Shown: positions 11,288 to 20,740 of the stretch, in pieces
Numbering within the stretch: position 1 is the first letter of the stretch
Layout of the letters: each line of letters opens with the position of its first letter
NCBI RefSeq assembly: GCF_900129395.1
Contig: NZ_FQVP01000005.1
Coordinates: 496,001-560,000, forward strand
DNA: 64,000 nucleotides
Direction: 5' to 3'
From: Pseudosulfitobacter pseudonitzschiae
GTDB lineage: Bacteria; Pseudomonadota; Alphaproteobacteria; Rhodobacterales; Rhodobacteraceae
The notes under the pieces: model-generated
Database searches by the model: none
Told to the model about the DNA's origin: nothing
Seen by the model: only the letters and a program-made list of their open reading frames with translations
Made by a program: the position numbers and the translations under genes

Positions 11288-11820
11288 GTAAAGCGCACCT
11301 TGCCGATGTAGCCCAGGTTGCGATTGCGTTGGGCAAAGTCGATGCCATAGCCCACGACAAATTCATCCGGGATTTCAAAGCCGGTCCAATCCGCTTTCAT
11401 GTCGATCTCGCGGCGATCGGGCTTGTCCAGCAGGGCAATGGATTTCAGCCGTGCAGGTGCGCGCGACCGCAGCAGGTTGACCACGTGGTGCAGCGTGTGG
11501 CCTGTGTCCACGATATCTTCGACCACCAGCACGTCGCGGCCTTCGATGGCACCGCGCAGGTCCTTGAGGATGCGCACCTCGCGGCTGGATTCCATCGCGT
11601 CGCCGTAAGAGGAGGCTTCCAGGAAATCGACCTCGATGGGCAGGTCCAGTTCGCGCACAAGGTCCGCAATGAACACGAACGACCCGCGCAGCAGGCCCAC
11701 GACGACCAGCTTGTCGGTGCCGTCGAATTCCGCCTGAATCTCGGCGCACAGCTCTTCGATCCGCGCGGCAATCATCTTGGCGGAAATCATCTGGTCGATC
11801 ACATAAGGCCGGTCCGGCAT
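11284..11820 (-). CDS. hpt: Hypoxanthine phosphoribosyltransferase
   Basis: Purine salvage enzyme that makes IMP (and usually GMP) from the free base and PRPP; 178 residues, a normal length. The PRPP-binding motif is [14 protein letters not shown], and the phosphate loop and base-binding region are in [12 protein letters not shown] and [21 protein letters not shown]. The start at 11820 ([16 protein letters not shown]) has AAGGGGA about 6 bases upstream; a further upstream Met at 11877 lacks such a site and would overlap the divergent gene. It is coupled by an ATGA overlap to the 55-residue membrane protein. Confidence 0.95.
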   Translation of the reverse strand: MPDRPYVIDQMISAKMIAARIEELCAEIQAEFDGTDKLVVVGLLRGSFVFIADLVRELDLPIEVDFLEASSYGDAMESSREVRILKDLRGAIEGRDVLVVEDIVDTGHTLHHVVNLLRSRAPARLKSIALLDKPDRREIDMKADWTGFEIPDEFVVGYGIDFAQRNRNLGYIGKVRFT

Positions 11821-11890
11821 GGCGTTCCCCTTGAACTCAGGTCTGTTTCGTAACACATGGGCCGGAACCCTTGCCATAACTCATAGCGTG

Positions 11891-12334
11891 ATGCCGACAC
11901 ATTCCGAAACCCGTTTCCTGCCTTATACCGCCCAACAGATGTATGATCTGGTGGCCGATGTCGGCTCTTACCCGCAGTTCCTGCCGTGGTGCGCCGCCGC
12001 GCGCGTCAAATCGACCACCGATCAGGGCGATCATTCGGTGATGGAGGCCGATCTGGTCATCAGCTTCAAGGTGTTCCGCGAACGGTTCACCAGCCGCGTG
12101 GTGCTGTGGCCCGACGCGCACAAGATCGACACCGAATATCTGGATGGTCCGTTTCGCTACATGAAATCGAACTGGGCGTTCTCGGATGTCGAGGGCGGTT
12201 GTGACGTGTCGTTCTTTGTCGATTTCGAGTTTCGCAACCGCGTGTTGCAGGGCATCATCGGGGTCGTGTTCAACGAAGCAATGCAGCGGATCGTGCGCGC
12301 ATTTGAACGGCGGGCGGCTGAACTCTACAGCTAG
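11891..12334 (+). CDS. RatA/COQ10-type START-domain protein
   Basis: Small START/polyketide-cyclase fold protein of 147 residues. Recognisable family sequence: the N-terminal SETRFLPYTAQQMYDLVADV and YPQFLPWC, then KSNWAFSDV and the C-terminal FNEAMQRIVRAFERRA. Eukaryotic and alphaproteobacterial members bind ubiquinone and are needed for its proper use in respiration; enterobacterial RatA was described as a ribosome-associated toxin. In this lineage the quinone role is more likely, but that is an inference. The ATG at 11891 is used because the translation upstream of it lacks family similarity; no strong ribosome site is seen. Confidence 0.85.
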   Translation: MPTHSETRFLPYTAQQMYDLVADVGSYPQFLPWCAAARVKSTTDQGDHSVMEADLVISFKVFRERFTSRVVLWPDAHKIDTEYLDGPFRYMKSNWAFSDVEGGCDVSFFVDFEFRNRVLQGIIGVVFNEAMQRIVRAFERRAAELYS

Positions 12335-12362
12335 GCGGCCCTCCACAAGAGGAGATCGCCCG

Positions 12363-13610
12363 ATGGCAACGACAGATATCACGGAACAACTGGTGACCTT
12401 TGCGGGCGTTGCACCTGATACGGCTGCGCGTGAGGTCATGGCGCTGTCGGTGCTGGACTGGGCCGCTTGCGGCATCGCAGGCGCCGCCGAGGGCAGTTTT
12501 GACGGCTTTGTCGCGGCTGCGCATGTTGCGGGCGACTGTACGCAGTTCGCAGGCGGGCAGGGCGCACCTGCGGCGGCGGCGCTGATCAACGGCACGCTCA
12601 GCCATGCGCTGGACTATGACGACACCCATTTCGCGCACATCGGCCATCCGTCGGTCGCGGTAGTGTCGGCAGCACTGGCCGCAGGACAGGCGGCAGGCGC
12701 GACGCTGGACAGCATCATCGACGCGGCACTGATCGGGGCCGAGGCGTCGGTGGCTGTCGGCATCTGGTTGGGGCGCGGGCACTATCAGGTGGGCTATCAC
12801 CAGACGGCCACAGCCGGAGCGTTCGGGGCCACCGTTGCAGCCGGCCTTTTGCGGGGCCTGAGCGACGTGCAGATGCGTCACGCACTGGGTCTGTGCAGCA
12901 CCATGGCCTCGGGGCTGAAATCGCAGTTCGGCACCATGGGCAAACCGCTGAACGCAGGGCTTGCCGCGCGCTGCGGCGTCGAGGCTGCGGACTGGGCAGC
13001 GGCGGGGATGACCTCCGCTGACGACGGTCTGGCGGGGCCGCTGGGCTTTGGCCCCACCCATCACGGGGCGGGCGATCCGGTGACGCTGGGCGCTGACTGG
13101 CGCATGACGCGGGTCAGTCACAAGTTTCACGCCTGTTGCCACGGCCTGCACGCCACGCTCGAGGCGCTGGCCGACACCGATCTGACACCCGACAGCACGG
13201 TCGAGATCACCACCCATCCGCGCTGGATGACCGTGTGCAACATCGAAACCCCGCGCACGGGGCTGGAATGCAAGTTCAGCTATGCCCAGGTGGCCGCCAT
13301 GGCAGCACATGGTCTGGACACCGGCGAAATCGCGCAGTTCAGCGATGCCACCGCCGCACGCGCCGATCTGGCGCAATTCCGCACCCGCGTGCGCGTCGAC
13401 ACCGACGAAAGCCTGACGGAAATGCAGGCGCGGGTCTTTGTCGACGGGCAGGCGGCGTTTCACGATCTGGATGCGCCGATGGCGCTGACCGACCGGCAGG
13501 CCAGGATCATGAAAAAGGCGCACGCCCTTGTGGGGACGCGCGCCGATGATCTGTGGCAGGCCGTGCAGGGCAACGACCTTGCCGGTTTTGTGGGCGTGAT
13601 TGCCGCCTAG
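12363..13610 (+). CDS. MmgE/PrpD-family protein
   Basis: Protein of 415 residues in the MmgE/PrpD family, whose characterised members are 2-methylcitrate dehydratase, cis-aconitate decarboxylase and related iron-free enzymes. Family markers are NGTLSHALDYDDTHF, HPSVAVVSAALA, GYHQTATAGAFGATVAAGLL and the conserved KFHACCHGLH. It has no prpB or prpC neighbours, so methylcitrate-cycle function is doubtful and the substrate is open. AGAGGAG lies 8 bases before the ATG, and only 28 bases separate it from the START-domain gene, so the two may be co-transcribed. It ends overlapping the convergent amt gene by 4 bases. Confidence 0.85.
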   Translation: MATTDITEQLVTFAGVAPDTAAREVMALSVLDWAACGIAGAAEGSFDGFVAAAHVAGDCTQFAGGQGAPAAAALINGTLSHALDYDDTHFAHIGHPSVAVVSAALAAGQAAGATLDSIIDAALIGAEASVAVGIWLGRGHYQVGYHQTATAGAFGATVAAGLLRGLSDVQMRHALGLCSTMASGLKSQFGTMGKPLNAGLAARCGVEAADWAAAGMTSADDGLAGPLGFGPTHHGAGDPVTLGADWRMTRVSHKFHACCHGLHATLEALADTDLTPDSTVEITTHPRWMTVCNIETPRTGLECKFSYAQVAAMAAHGLDTGEIAQFSDATAARADLAQFRTRVRVDTDESLTEMQARVFVDGQAAFHDLDAPMALTDRQARIMKKAHALVGTRADDLWQAVQGNDLAGFVGVIAA

Positions 13611-14788
13611 CTGGTGATGTCGTAGGCGCGTTCGCCGTGGACCGCGAGGTCAAGACCGTTGGTCTCGGTTTCGGCATCCACCCGCAGGGGCGTGATCGCG
13701 CGCACCACAACGATCAGCACGATGGTCACGACGGTTGTGAACACGCCCACAATCGCCAGTGACCCCAGTTGCGCAGCCCACGTGCCTGCGCCGAACACCG
13801 CAATCATGATCGTGCCGAAGATACCGCCGACACCGTGCACGGCAAAGACATCCAGCGTGTCGTCGATGACGACCTTGTTGCGGATCAGGTTCACGGCCTC
13901 CTGGCACAGGATGCCCGCAACCGCGCCGATCACCAGCGCCTCGACCGGACCGACAAAGCCCGATGCAGGGGTGATCGACGCCAGCCCCGCAATGGTGCCG
14001 GTGACGATGCCCACCAGCGATGATTTGCCGAACTTCAACCGTTCCCACAGCGCCCATGTCAGCGATGCGGTGGCCGCCGAGATATGCGTGACCGTCAGCG
14101 CCATCGCGGCCCCGCCGTCTGCCGCCAGTTGCGACCCGCCATTGAAGCCGAACCAGCCGACCCACAGCATCGCCGCACCGATCATCACCAGGCCGGGGTT
14201 GTGCGGCGGGGTGGTGTGATTGCGCCGCTTGCCCAGAAACACCGCCAGAATCAGCGCCGCGATCCCCGCGGTTTCATGCACCACGATGCCGCCTGCAAAG
14301 TCGCGCACGCCGGTCTCGCCAAAGATGCCGCCGTCCGACAGGAACCCGCCGCCCCAGATCCAGTGCACGACCGGCGCATAGCACAGCAGCATCCACAGTG
14401 CCGAGAACAGCAGCACAAAGCCGAAGCCGATGCGCTCCACATACGACCCCACGATCAGCGCGGGGGTGATGATGGCAAATGTCATCTGGAAGGCGAAAAA
14501 CAGCACTTCGGGCAGGGTGCCGGTCAGGCTGTCGGCGGTGACGTCCAGCAACAACAGCTTGTCCAGCCCGCCCCAGATGCCGCTGTCACCGCCGCCAAAG
14601 GCGATGGAATAGCCGACGACGAACCACAGCACGCTCATCAGGCAGGCGATGGCATAGACATGCATGAACACGCTCAGGACGTTGCGGGCGCGCACAAGGC
14701 CGCCGTAAAACAGGGCAAGCCCCGGCAAAGTCATGAACAGCACTAGGGCTGTTGCGGTGATGATCCAGGCTGTGTCAGCGGCGTTCAT
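13607..14788 (-). CDS. amt: Ammonium transporter
   Basis: Inner-membrane ammonium channel/transporter of 393 residues with about eleven helices. Signature stretches include FYGGLVRARNVLSV near the N-terminus, the pore region with FAGGIVVHETAGIAAL (first conserved pore His) and DVFAVHGVGGIFGTI (second pore His). GGAGGGGA stands 5 bases before the ATG at 14788, which fixes the start. Unlike many amt loci there is no glnK gene next to it. Regulation by NtrC is expected from its function; I see no sigma-54 promoter in the spacer, consistent with the GAFTGA-less NtrC encoded in this window. Confidence 0.95.
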   Translation of the reverse strand: MNAADTAWIITATALVLFMTLPGLALFYGGLVRARNVLSVFMHVYAIACLMSVLWFVVGYSIAFGGGDSGIWGGLDKLLLLDVTADSLTGTLPEVLFFAFQMTFAIITPALIVGSYVERIGFGFVLLFSALWMLLCYAPVVHWIWGGGFLSDGGIFGETGVRDFAGGIVVHETAGIAALILAVFLGKRRNHTTPPHNPGLVMIGAAMLWVGWFGFNGGSQLAADGGAAMALTVTHISAATASLTWALWERLKFGKSSLVGIVTGTIAGLASITPASGFVGPVEALVIGAVAGILCQEAVNLIRNKVVIDDTLDVFAVHGVGGIFGTIMIAVFGAGTWAAQLGSLAIVGVFTTVVTIVLIVVVRAITPLRVDAETETNGLDLAVHGERAYDITS

Positions 14789-14958
14789 ATGGGTCCCCTC
14801 CCGATTGGTTTCGGGCGAGGTGCCAAGACGCCGCGCAATGGGAAAGCAAGTTTTTGCGTCAGCGCGCTTAAAATCAGGGCGATTTTTGGATTGCGCGGTT
14901 TTAGGGCGGAAATCGGGGTGCGATGCCTTAAAAATATGCGGTGTGTGAATCCAGGGTT

Positions 14959-15432
14959 TCAGACCTTGGTCAGCGCACCCAACAGCAGGCCCAAGGCGTG
15001 ATCGCGTGCCGCCGCACGGACCTGCGCGCGGCCCTGCGCCCCGAATTCCACCGTTTGCGTGGTCACACCATTGGCGTCGGCCAGCCCGAAACACACGCGT
15101 CCCTCGGGCTTGTGGTCCGACCCGCCGGGGCCTGCGATTCCGGTGATTGCCACGGCCATCTGTGCGTGGCTGTGGCGCAGCGCGCCTGCGGCCATTTCGG
15201 CGGCGGTTTCTTCGGATACCGCGCCGAACGCGTCCAGCGTCTCGGGCGACACGCCCAGCATCTCGACCTTGGCGGCGTTGGTATAGGTGACCATGCCACG
15301 GTCCACCACGGCAGAGGATCCGGGAATGTCGGTCAGCGCAGCCGCCACCATGCCGCCCGTGCAGCTTTCGGCAGTGGCGATCATCACGCCGCGCGCCTTG
15401 GCGGCTTCCAATACGCTGACGGGCAGGCTCAT
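14959..15432 (-). CDS. pncC: Nicotinamide-nucleotide amidohydrolase (CinA C-terminal type)
   Basis: Stand-alone CinA C-terminal domain of 157 residues, which deamidates NMN to nicotinic acid mononucleotide in NAD recycling. The family motif ATAESCTGGMVAAALTDIPG carries the catalytic Ser, and GIAGPGGSDHKPEGRVCFG is the second conserved block. It lacks the N-terminal molybdopterin-like domain of full-length CinA. The start overlaps the pgpA stop by 4 bases, so it is translated last in the ispD-ispF-pgpA-pncC run. Confidence 0.92.
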   Translation of the reverse strand: MSLPVSVLEAAKARGVMIATAESCTGGMVAAALTDIPGSSAVVDRGMVTYTNAAKVEMLGVSPETLDAFGAVSEETAAEMAAGALRHSHAQMAVAITGIAGPGGSDHKPEGRVCFGLADANGVTTQTVEFGAQGRAQVRAAARDHALGLLLGALTKV

Positions 15433-15932
15433 CGCATCAGCACCCCGTGCGCCAGACCGGCCAGCAGCACCACGCCGATGGCGGCAAACACACCGGCAAT
15501 CACATCGTCAAGCATCACGCCCAACGGGTCGCCGCGCCGGTCGGCCCGGCCCACCAGCCACGGCTTCCAGATGTCGAACAGACGGAACAGGACGAACGCC
15601 GCGACCCAGCCCGGCCACAGGTCCAGCATCGACACACCGTTGTTGGTGGCACCAATCGACAGCGGCAGCAGGGCGATCCACTGGCCCACGACCTCGTCCG
15701 CGACAATCTCTGACGGGTCATGGTCGGCCTTGCCCTTTGTCATTACGCCGGTGGCCCACCATCCGGCGGCAAAGATCACCACGATGCCTGCCATCAACAG
15801 CGGCCAGCCGCCGATCACATGCAGCAGCCACGCCCACGGCAGCGCCACCAGCGACCCCCAGGTGCCCGAGGCGGGACGGATATAGCCGACACCCAGAACG
15901 GTGCCGATGGCGGTTGCGAGTTTTTGTGTCAT
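15429..15932 (-). CDS. pgpA: Phosphatidylglycerophosphatase A
   Basis: Membrane phosphatase that dephosphorylates phosphatidylglycerophosphate to phosphatidylglycerol. The 167-residue protein shows the family's N-terminal [14 protein letters not shown], the acidic motif [10 protein letters not shown] and the C-terminal [10 protein letters not shown] with [16 protein letters not shown]; several helices flank these. It overlaps the pncC start by 4 bases and the ispF stop by 4, so the run is tightly coupled. Confidence 0.93.
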   Translation of the reverse strand: MTQKLATAIGTVLGVGYIRPASGTWGSLVALPWAWLLHVIGGWPLLMAGIVVIFAAGWWATGVMTKGKADHDPSEIVADEVVGQWIALLPLSIGATNNGVSMLDLWPGWVAAFVLFRLFDIWKPWLVGRADRRGDPLGVMLDDVIAGVFAAIGVVLLAGLAHGVLMR

Positions 15933-16408
15933 GATTTCACCAATGTGCAGGTTGCCAGCGACGCGATACCTTCGCCACGCCCGGTAAAGCCCAGCCGTTC
16001 CGAGGTGGTCGCCTTGACCGAGATACGCGTGTGCTCAACCCCCGTGATCCGTGCCATTTCGCGGCGCATGGCGTCGCTGTGTGGGCCGATCTTGGGGAAT
16101 TCGCAGATGATCGTGCAGTCAATATTGCCGATGGCAAAACCGTGCTCTTGCGCCAGTTTCACGGCATGGGTCAGGAAAATGTGGCTGGCGGCCCCCTTCC
16201 ACTGCGGGTCCGAGGGCGGGAAATGCTGGCCGATGTCGCCCATTGCCAGCGCGCCATAGATCGCATCGGTGACGGCGTGCATCGCAACATCCGCATCCGA
16301 ATGGCCCTTCAGCCCCTGATCGTGGTCGATACGCACGCCGCACAGCGTCACATGATCGCTGTCGTCAAAGGCATGTACGTCAAAGCCGTTACCCAGTCTG
16401 ATGTCCAT
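15929..16408 (-). CDS. ispF: 2-C-methyl-D-erythritol 2,4-cyclodiphosphate synthase
   Basis: Fifth step of the non-mevalonate isoprenoid pathway. The 159-residue protein has the metal ligands Asp10 and His12 in GNGFDVHAF, the loop [19 protein letters not shown] with a third His, and the end region [21 protein letters not shown]. Its start lies 20 bases inside the end of ispD. In many alphaproteobacteria the two are fused; here the stop and start are separate and in different frames. Confidence 0.96.
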   Translation of the reverse strand: MDIRLGNGFDVHAFDDSDHVTLCGVRIDHDQGLKGHSDADVAMHAVTDAIYGALAMGDIGQHFPPSDPQWKGAASHIFLTHAVKLAQEHGFAIGNIDCTIICEFPKIGPHSDAMRREMARITGVEHTRISVKATTSERLGFTGRGEGIASLATCTLVKS

Positions 16409-17084
16409 TGCGTCCTCTTAATATCCGTGCGGCGCGGTCAAAGTCGGCCGGATGGGTGATTTTCAGGTTGTCCTCGTCCCCCGCGACGATCGCCACGTCA
16501 AGCCCTGCGGCGCGGGCGACCTCGACGTCATCAGCGGCGTTGCTTGCATGGGCGGCGTGGGCTGCGGTGATCGCGGCGCGGTCGAACCCTTGTGGCGTTT
16601 GCGCACGGTACAGGCCGGTGCGGTCCTGCGTGCCGGTCACGCGGCCATCGGCACCTGTCCACAGCGCGTCGGTCACGGGCAGGGCGGGGGCGGCGCCGGG
16701 GCTGTGGTCCAGCGCGTCGATCACATCGCTGATGGTGCGCGCGGTGACGCAGGGGCGGGCGACGTCGTGGATCAGCACGTGGGTGACGGCAGGATCGGTC
16801 AGCGCAGCCAGACCCGCGCGGACTGACGCCGCGCGGTCCGCACCGCCGGTGGTCAGGGTCACGCCGTCAAAATCCGCGTCGCCCAGGTCATCCGCGTGCA
16901 GGACCAACACCACTCGGTCGATCCGGGGATGGCTCAGGAACGCCGTTACTGTATGGTCGATCACACGCTTGCCGCACAGCGGCTGCCATTGCTTTGCCAC
17001 AGGTCCGCCCGCACGCAGGCCACGGCCCGCAGCGACAATGATCGCGGCACATGTCATGGGGGCGGGCGGGGATGTTCCTGTCAT
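16389..17084 (-). CDS. ispD: 2-C-methyl-D-erythritol 4-phosphate cytidylyltransferase
   Basis: Transfers CMP to methylerythritol phosphate in the non-mevalonate pathway. The protein of about 231 residues has the nucleotide-binding [32 protein letters not shown] and the end region [15 protein letters not shown], all typical. The glycine loop in the first motif is slightly unusual (GRGLRAGG). The start at 17084 ([15 protein letters not shown]) is one option; the Met at 17057 directly before CAAIIVAAG is the other. It is divergent from dusB and overlaps ispF by 20 bases. Confidence 0.93.
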   Translation of the reverse strand: MTGTSPPAPMTCAAIIVAAGRGLRAGGPVAKQWQPLCGKRVIDHTVTAFLSHPRIDRVVLVLHADDLGDADFDGVTLTTGGADRAASVRAGLAALTDPAVTHVLIHDVARPCVTARTISDVIDALDHSPGAAPALPVTDALWTGADGRVTGTQDRTGLYRAQTPQGFDRAAITAAHAAHASNAADDVEVARAAGLDVAIVAGDEDNLKITHPADFDRAARILRGRNGHQTG

Positions 17085-17142
17085 GCCTGATGTGTAGGGC
17101 CAATGGGGCAGGCTGGCAATTCGGCAGTTGATGTGCCCAAAT

Positions 17143-17241
17143 ATTAGGCACATGCTGCGGGATCAGGCGCAAAAACGCCATGCAGCATTGAGGCCAGCCT
17201 TCGGGCCGGCTACGTCGAAGTCACGCACAAGGATTAGGCAC
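17143..17241 (+). repeat. 9-bp direct repeat ATTAGGCAC in ispD/dusB spacer
   Basis: ATTAGGCAC occurs at 17143-17151 and again at 17233-17241, 90 bases apart. The first copy runs directly into ATG and the second into the TTG proposed as the dusB start. A tandem regulator site or a trace of a small duplication are both possible. Confidence 0.3.
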
Positions 17242-18228
17242 TTGCCCGAACACAACGACCCATTGACCATGATTGCACCGGTGATGCTGGCCCCGATGGC
17301 CGGAATCACCGACCTGCCGTATCGCAGCCTGGTGGCGCGATTTGGCGCGGGCATGGTGGTGTCTGAAATGGTTGCCAGCGTCGATATGCTGAACGCCCGT
17401 CCCGGCACCCGCGAAAAGGCCGAACTGGGGCTGGACCAGCAGGGCACCGCCGTCCAGCTTGCGGGCCGCGAGGCCGCGCCCATGGCTGAAGCCGCGCGGA
17501 TGGTCGAGGGGCAGGGCGCTGCGGTGATCGACATCAACATGGGCTGCCCCGCCAAAAAGGTCACCCAAGGCTATTCCGGCTCGGCGCTGATGAAAACGCC
17601 GGACCACGCGCTGACCCTGATCGAGGCGGTGGTGAATGCGGTCAGCATTCCGGTGACGCTGAAAACGCGGCTGGGCTGGGATGATGATATGCTGAACGCC
17701 CCGCAGATCGCCGCACGGGCCGAGGCGGCGGGCATTCGCCAGATCGTCATTCACGGGCGCACCCGCTGTCAGTTCTACAAGGGCCGCGCCGATTGGGCGG
17801 CGATCCGGGGCGTCAAGGATGCCGTCAGCATTCCGGTGATCGCCAACGGCGACATCGTCGACGTGACCAGCGCGCGGCAGGCCCTGGAGCAATCCGGCGC
17901 TGACGGCGTGATGATCGGGCGCGGCGCGCAAGGGCGGCCCTGGCTGCTGGCCGAAGTGGCCCACGCGCTGTACGGCACGCCCGCGCCGCAAGTGCCCACG
18001 GGGGCGGACTTTGCCGACATGGTGATGGCGCATTACACCGAAATGCTGGCTTTTTACGGCGCGGTTCTGGGCCTGCGCGTCGCACGCAAACATCTGGGCT
18101 GGTACATGGACACGGCGGGCACCTCGCCCGACCTGCGCCGCGCTGTGCTGACCGCCAAGACCCCCGATGAGGCAATGCGCCTGTTGCCCGACGCGCTGTC
18201 GCCCTGGACCGGACAGGAGGCTGCATGA
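17242..18228 (+). CDS. dusB: tRNA-dihydrouridine synthase B
   Basis: Flavoenzyme that reduces uridine to dihydrouridine in the tRNA D-loop; about 328 residues. Diagnostic blocks are LAPMAGITDLPYRSL, the substrate loop INMGCPAKKVTQGYSGSALM with the catalytic Cys, HGRTRCQFYKG, and IANGDIVD. TTG at 17242 has AAGGA 8 bases upstream; an ATG at 17269 is the alternative. In alphaproteobacteria dusB commonly leads the ntr operon, and here its stop overlaps the ntrB start as ATGA. Confidence 0.95.
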   Translation: MPEHNDPLTMIAPVMLAPMAGITDLPYRSLVARFGAGMVVSEMVASVDMLNARPGTREKAELGLDQQGTAVQLAGREAAPMAEAARMVEGQGAAVIDINMGCPAKKVTQGYSGSALMKTPDHALTLIEAVVNAVSIPVTLKTRLGWDDDMLNAPQIAARAEAAGIRQIVIHGRTRCQFYKGRADWAAIRGVKDAVSIPVIANGDIVDVTSARQALEQSGADGVMIGRGAQGRPWLLAEVAHALYGTPAPQVPTGADFADMVMAHYTEMLAFYGAVLGLRVARKHLGWYMDTAGTSPDLRRAVLTAKTPDEAMRLLPDALSPWTGQEAA

Positions 18229-19307
18229 GCCCGGCCGCAGACATCTGGGCCTCGTTGCCCGTACCGGCGCTGTTGATCGACGCAGACGACCGTATTCTGG
18301 AAATAAACGCCGCCGCCGAGGGGTTCCTGAACGTATCGGCCAAGTCGGTGGTGGGCGTGCCGATCTGGGATCAGGTCAACGTGGATTCACCGCTGGAAGA
18401 GGCCTTTGCCCGCGCCCGCGCCCACGAGACGCCGCTGTTCGTCAACGATGTGGACGTGGGAGGCGGCCAGCGCGCGCCGCTGCAATGCGCACTACAGATT
18501 GCCCCGCTGCAAGGCGCGCCGGGGCAGATGATCATGCTGATCAGCCCGCGCGAGCTGGCCGGACGCATCACCCAGCACGACAGTGTGAAATCCGCCGCCA
18601 AATCCGCCATCGGCATGGCCGAGATGCTGGCCCACGAGATCAAGAACCCGCTGGCGGGCATCACCGGTGCCGCGCAACTGCTGAGCATGAGCCTGAGCAA
18701 GGACGACCTTGAACTGACCGACCTGATCGTCGAGGAAAGCCGCCGCATCGTGAAACTGCTGGAACAGGTCGAGCAATTCGGCAACCTGTCCCCACCCGAT
18801 TTCCGCGAAGTGAACATTCACGACGTGCTGGACCGCGCCCGCCGCTCGGCCCTGCTGGGGTTCGGCGCGAACATGAAGATTATCGAGGATTACGACCCCT
18901 CGCTGCCAATGGCGCAGGGCGATCCCGACCAGTTGCTTCAAGTGGTGCTGAACCTGCTGAAAAACGCATCCGAAGCAGCGGGCAAGGACGGCGGCACGAT
19001 CCGGCTGCACAGTTATTTTGAGCATTCGTTCCGCCTGCGCCGCGCCGATGGCACGGGCCGGTCGCTGCCCTTGCAGGTCGAGATCATCGACGATGGCCCC
19101 GGCCTGCCCGAGGCGATCAAGGCGGATGTGTTCGATCCCTTTGTGTCGGGACGCGAGAATGGCACCGGACTGGGGCTGGCGCTGGTCAGCAAGATCATTT
19201 CCGACCACGGCGGCTCGATCTCGGTGACGTCGGTGCCCGGGCGGACGGTGTTCCGCCTGTCGCTGGCGCGCGCACCCAAGCAAACAAACCCGAAAAAGGA
19301 AGTATAG
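18225..19307 (+). CDS. ntrB: Nitrogen regulation histidine kinase NtrB
   Basis: Soluble sensor kinase/phosphatase that responds to PII and controls NtrC; 360 residues. A PAS domain (about 10-110) precedes the H-box AEMLAHEIKNPLAGITGAA with the phosphorylated His137. The ATPase domain has the N box LLQVVLNLLKNASEAA, the G1 box IIDDGPGLP and the G2 region GRENGTGLGLALV. No membrane segment is present. It overlaps dusB by 4 bases and ends 3 bases before ntrC, so the three are translationally linked. Confidence 0.96.
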   Translation: MSPAADIWASLPVPALLIDADDRILEINAAAEGFLNVSAKSVVGVPIWDQVNVDSPLEEAFARARAHETPLFVNDVDVGGGQRAPLQCALQIAPLQGAPGQMIMLISPRELAGRITQHDSVKSAAKSAIGMAEMLAHEIKNPLAGITGAAQLLSMSLSKDDLELTDLIVEESRRIVKLLEQVEQFGNLSPPDFREVNIHDVLDRARRSALLGFGANMKIIEDYDPSLPMAQGDPDQLLQVVLNLLKNASEAAGKDGGTIRLHSYFEHSFRLRRADGTGRSLPLQVEIIDDGPGLPEAIKADVFDPFVSGRENGTGLGLALVSKIISDHGGSISVTSVPGRTVFRLSLARAPKQTNPKKEV

Positions 19308-19310
19308 AGC

Positions 19311-20675
19311 ATGGACGGCACGGTTCTGGTTGCAGACGATGATCGCACAATTCGCACGGTGCTGACGCAGGCGCTGACGCGGGCAGGGTGCAAGGTACAT
19401 GCCACGTCCTCGCTGACCACCCTCATGCGCTGGGTGGGCGAGGGCAAGGGCGATGTCGTCATTTCGGATGTGATGATGCCCGATGGCAATGGTTTGGAGA
19501 TGCTGCCGAAAATCGCACAGGATCGGCCCGGCCTGCCGGTTATCGTGATCTCTGCGCAGAACACGATCATGACCGCGATTCAGGCCGCCGAGGCCGAAGC
19601 CTATGACTATCTGCCCAAACCGTTCGATTTGCCCGACCTGATGAAACGCACCGCGCGCGCGTTGGAAAGCAAACAAAAACGCCCCCGCACCCAGATGATC
19701 GAGGACGACCGCCCCGACGATCTGCCGCTGGTGGGGCGCACGCCGGTGATGCAGGCGCTGTACCGTGTCGTGGCACAGGTGATGAACACCGACCTGCCGG
19801 TTCTGATCTGGGGCGAAAGCGGCACGGGCAAGTCGTTGATTGCGCGCGCGATTCACGATTTTTCGGACCGTCGGTCGATGCCATTCGTGGCCGTGACCCC
19901 CGCCGATCTGCAAGACCTTGAAGGTCCGGCGCGCGTCATGGCCCGCGTACGGGGAGGTACGTTGCTGATCGACGAGATCGGCGACATTCCCGACGAAATC
20001 CAGGCGCGCATCGTGCGCATGACAGATGCCTCGGGCGATGACGTGCCGCGGTTCCTGGCCACCAGCCAGACCGACCTGGCCGCCGCGATGGAAAGCGGGC
20101 GTGTGCGCAAGGACCTGTACTACCGTCTCAGCGGCGCCACGCTGCATGTGCCGGCCCTGCGCGAACGTGTCGACGATATCCCCCTGCTGGCCCATCATTT
20201 CCTGGCGCGCGGTGAAAAATCGGGTGCCGCCCAGCGGACCCTGTCGGACGAGGCAGCAGAGGTTTTCCGCACCTATTCGTGGCCGGGCAACGTGCGCCAG
20301 CTGGAAAACACCGTGCGTCGTCTGGGCCTGACCAGCCGTCTGCCCGAGATCGCCGCCACAGAGGTCAAACAGGCCCTGGGCAGCCAGCCGGAAATGGAGC
20401 CGCTGCAAGCGGTGGGTGACACCGAGAAACTGGGCGCATCCGTCGCACGCCATCTGCAGCGCTATTTCGATCTGCACGGCGACATGTTGCCACCTGCGGG
20501 CCTGCACGGCAGGATCTTGCGCGAAGTCGAAGCGCCGTTGATCGAGATTGCCCTGTCCGCAACCGCTGGAAATCAGGCAAAAGCCGCCGAACTTCTCGGG
20601 ATCAACCGAAATACCCTGCGCAAGAAGATCACCGACCTTGGAATACAGGTGACACGCGGTCGAAAGATGATGTAA
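19311..20675 (+). CDS. ntrC: Nitrogen regulator NtrC lacking the GAFTGA loop
   Basis: Response regulator of nitrogen assimilation; 454 residues. The receiver domain has the acidic pair in VADDD and the phosphorylated Asp53 in [11 protein letters not shown]. The AAA+ domain has Walker A GESGTGKS (168-175) and Walker B-like [11 protein letters not shown], and the C-terminus holds a Fis-type helix-turn-helix ([19 protein letters not shown]). Between [13 protein letters not shown] and [10 protein letters not shown] the usual stretch with GAFTGA is missing, by roughly 20-25 residues compared with enteric NtrC. That loop contacts sigma-54, so this protein probably works with sigma-70, as known for Rhodobacter capsulatus NtrC. 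Confidence 0.96.
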   Translation: MDGTVLVADDDRTIRTVLTQALTRAGCKVHATSSLTTLMRWVGEGKGDVVISDVMMPDGNGLEMLPKIAQDRPGLPVIVISAQNTIMTAIQAAEAEAYDYLPKPFDLPDLMKRTARALESKQKRPRTQMIEDDRPDDLPLVGRTPVMQALYRVVAQVMNTDLPVLIWGESGTGKSLIARAIHDFSDRRSMPFVAVTPADLQDLEGPARVMARVRGGTLLIDEIGDIPDEIQARIVRMTDASGDDVPRFLATSQTDLAAAMESGRVRKDLYYRLSGATLHVPALRERVDDIPLLAHHFLARGEKSGAAQRTLSDEAAEVFRTYSWPGNVRQLENTVRRLGLTSRLPEIAATEVKQALGSQPEMEPLQAVGDTEKLGASVARHLQRYFDLHGDMLPPAGLHGRILREVEAPLIEIALSATAGNQAKAAELLGINRNTLRKKITDLGIQVTRGRKMM

Positions 20676-20740
20676 AACTGCCACATCAAACCGTGGCCAT
20701 CCGGACACTTTCGGATCAGGACCACGATATATGGCGGTAG

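Noticed and set aside
14789-14958. Possible sigma-54 promoter for amt
   Set aside because: TTGGCAC occurs, but the matching TTGC element at the proper distance does not.
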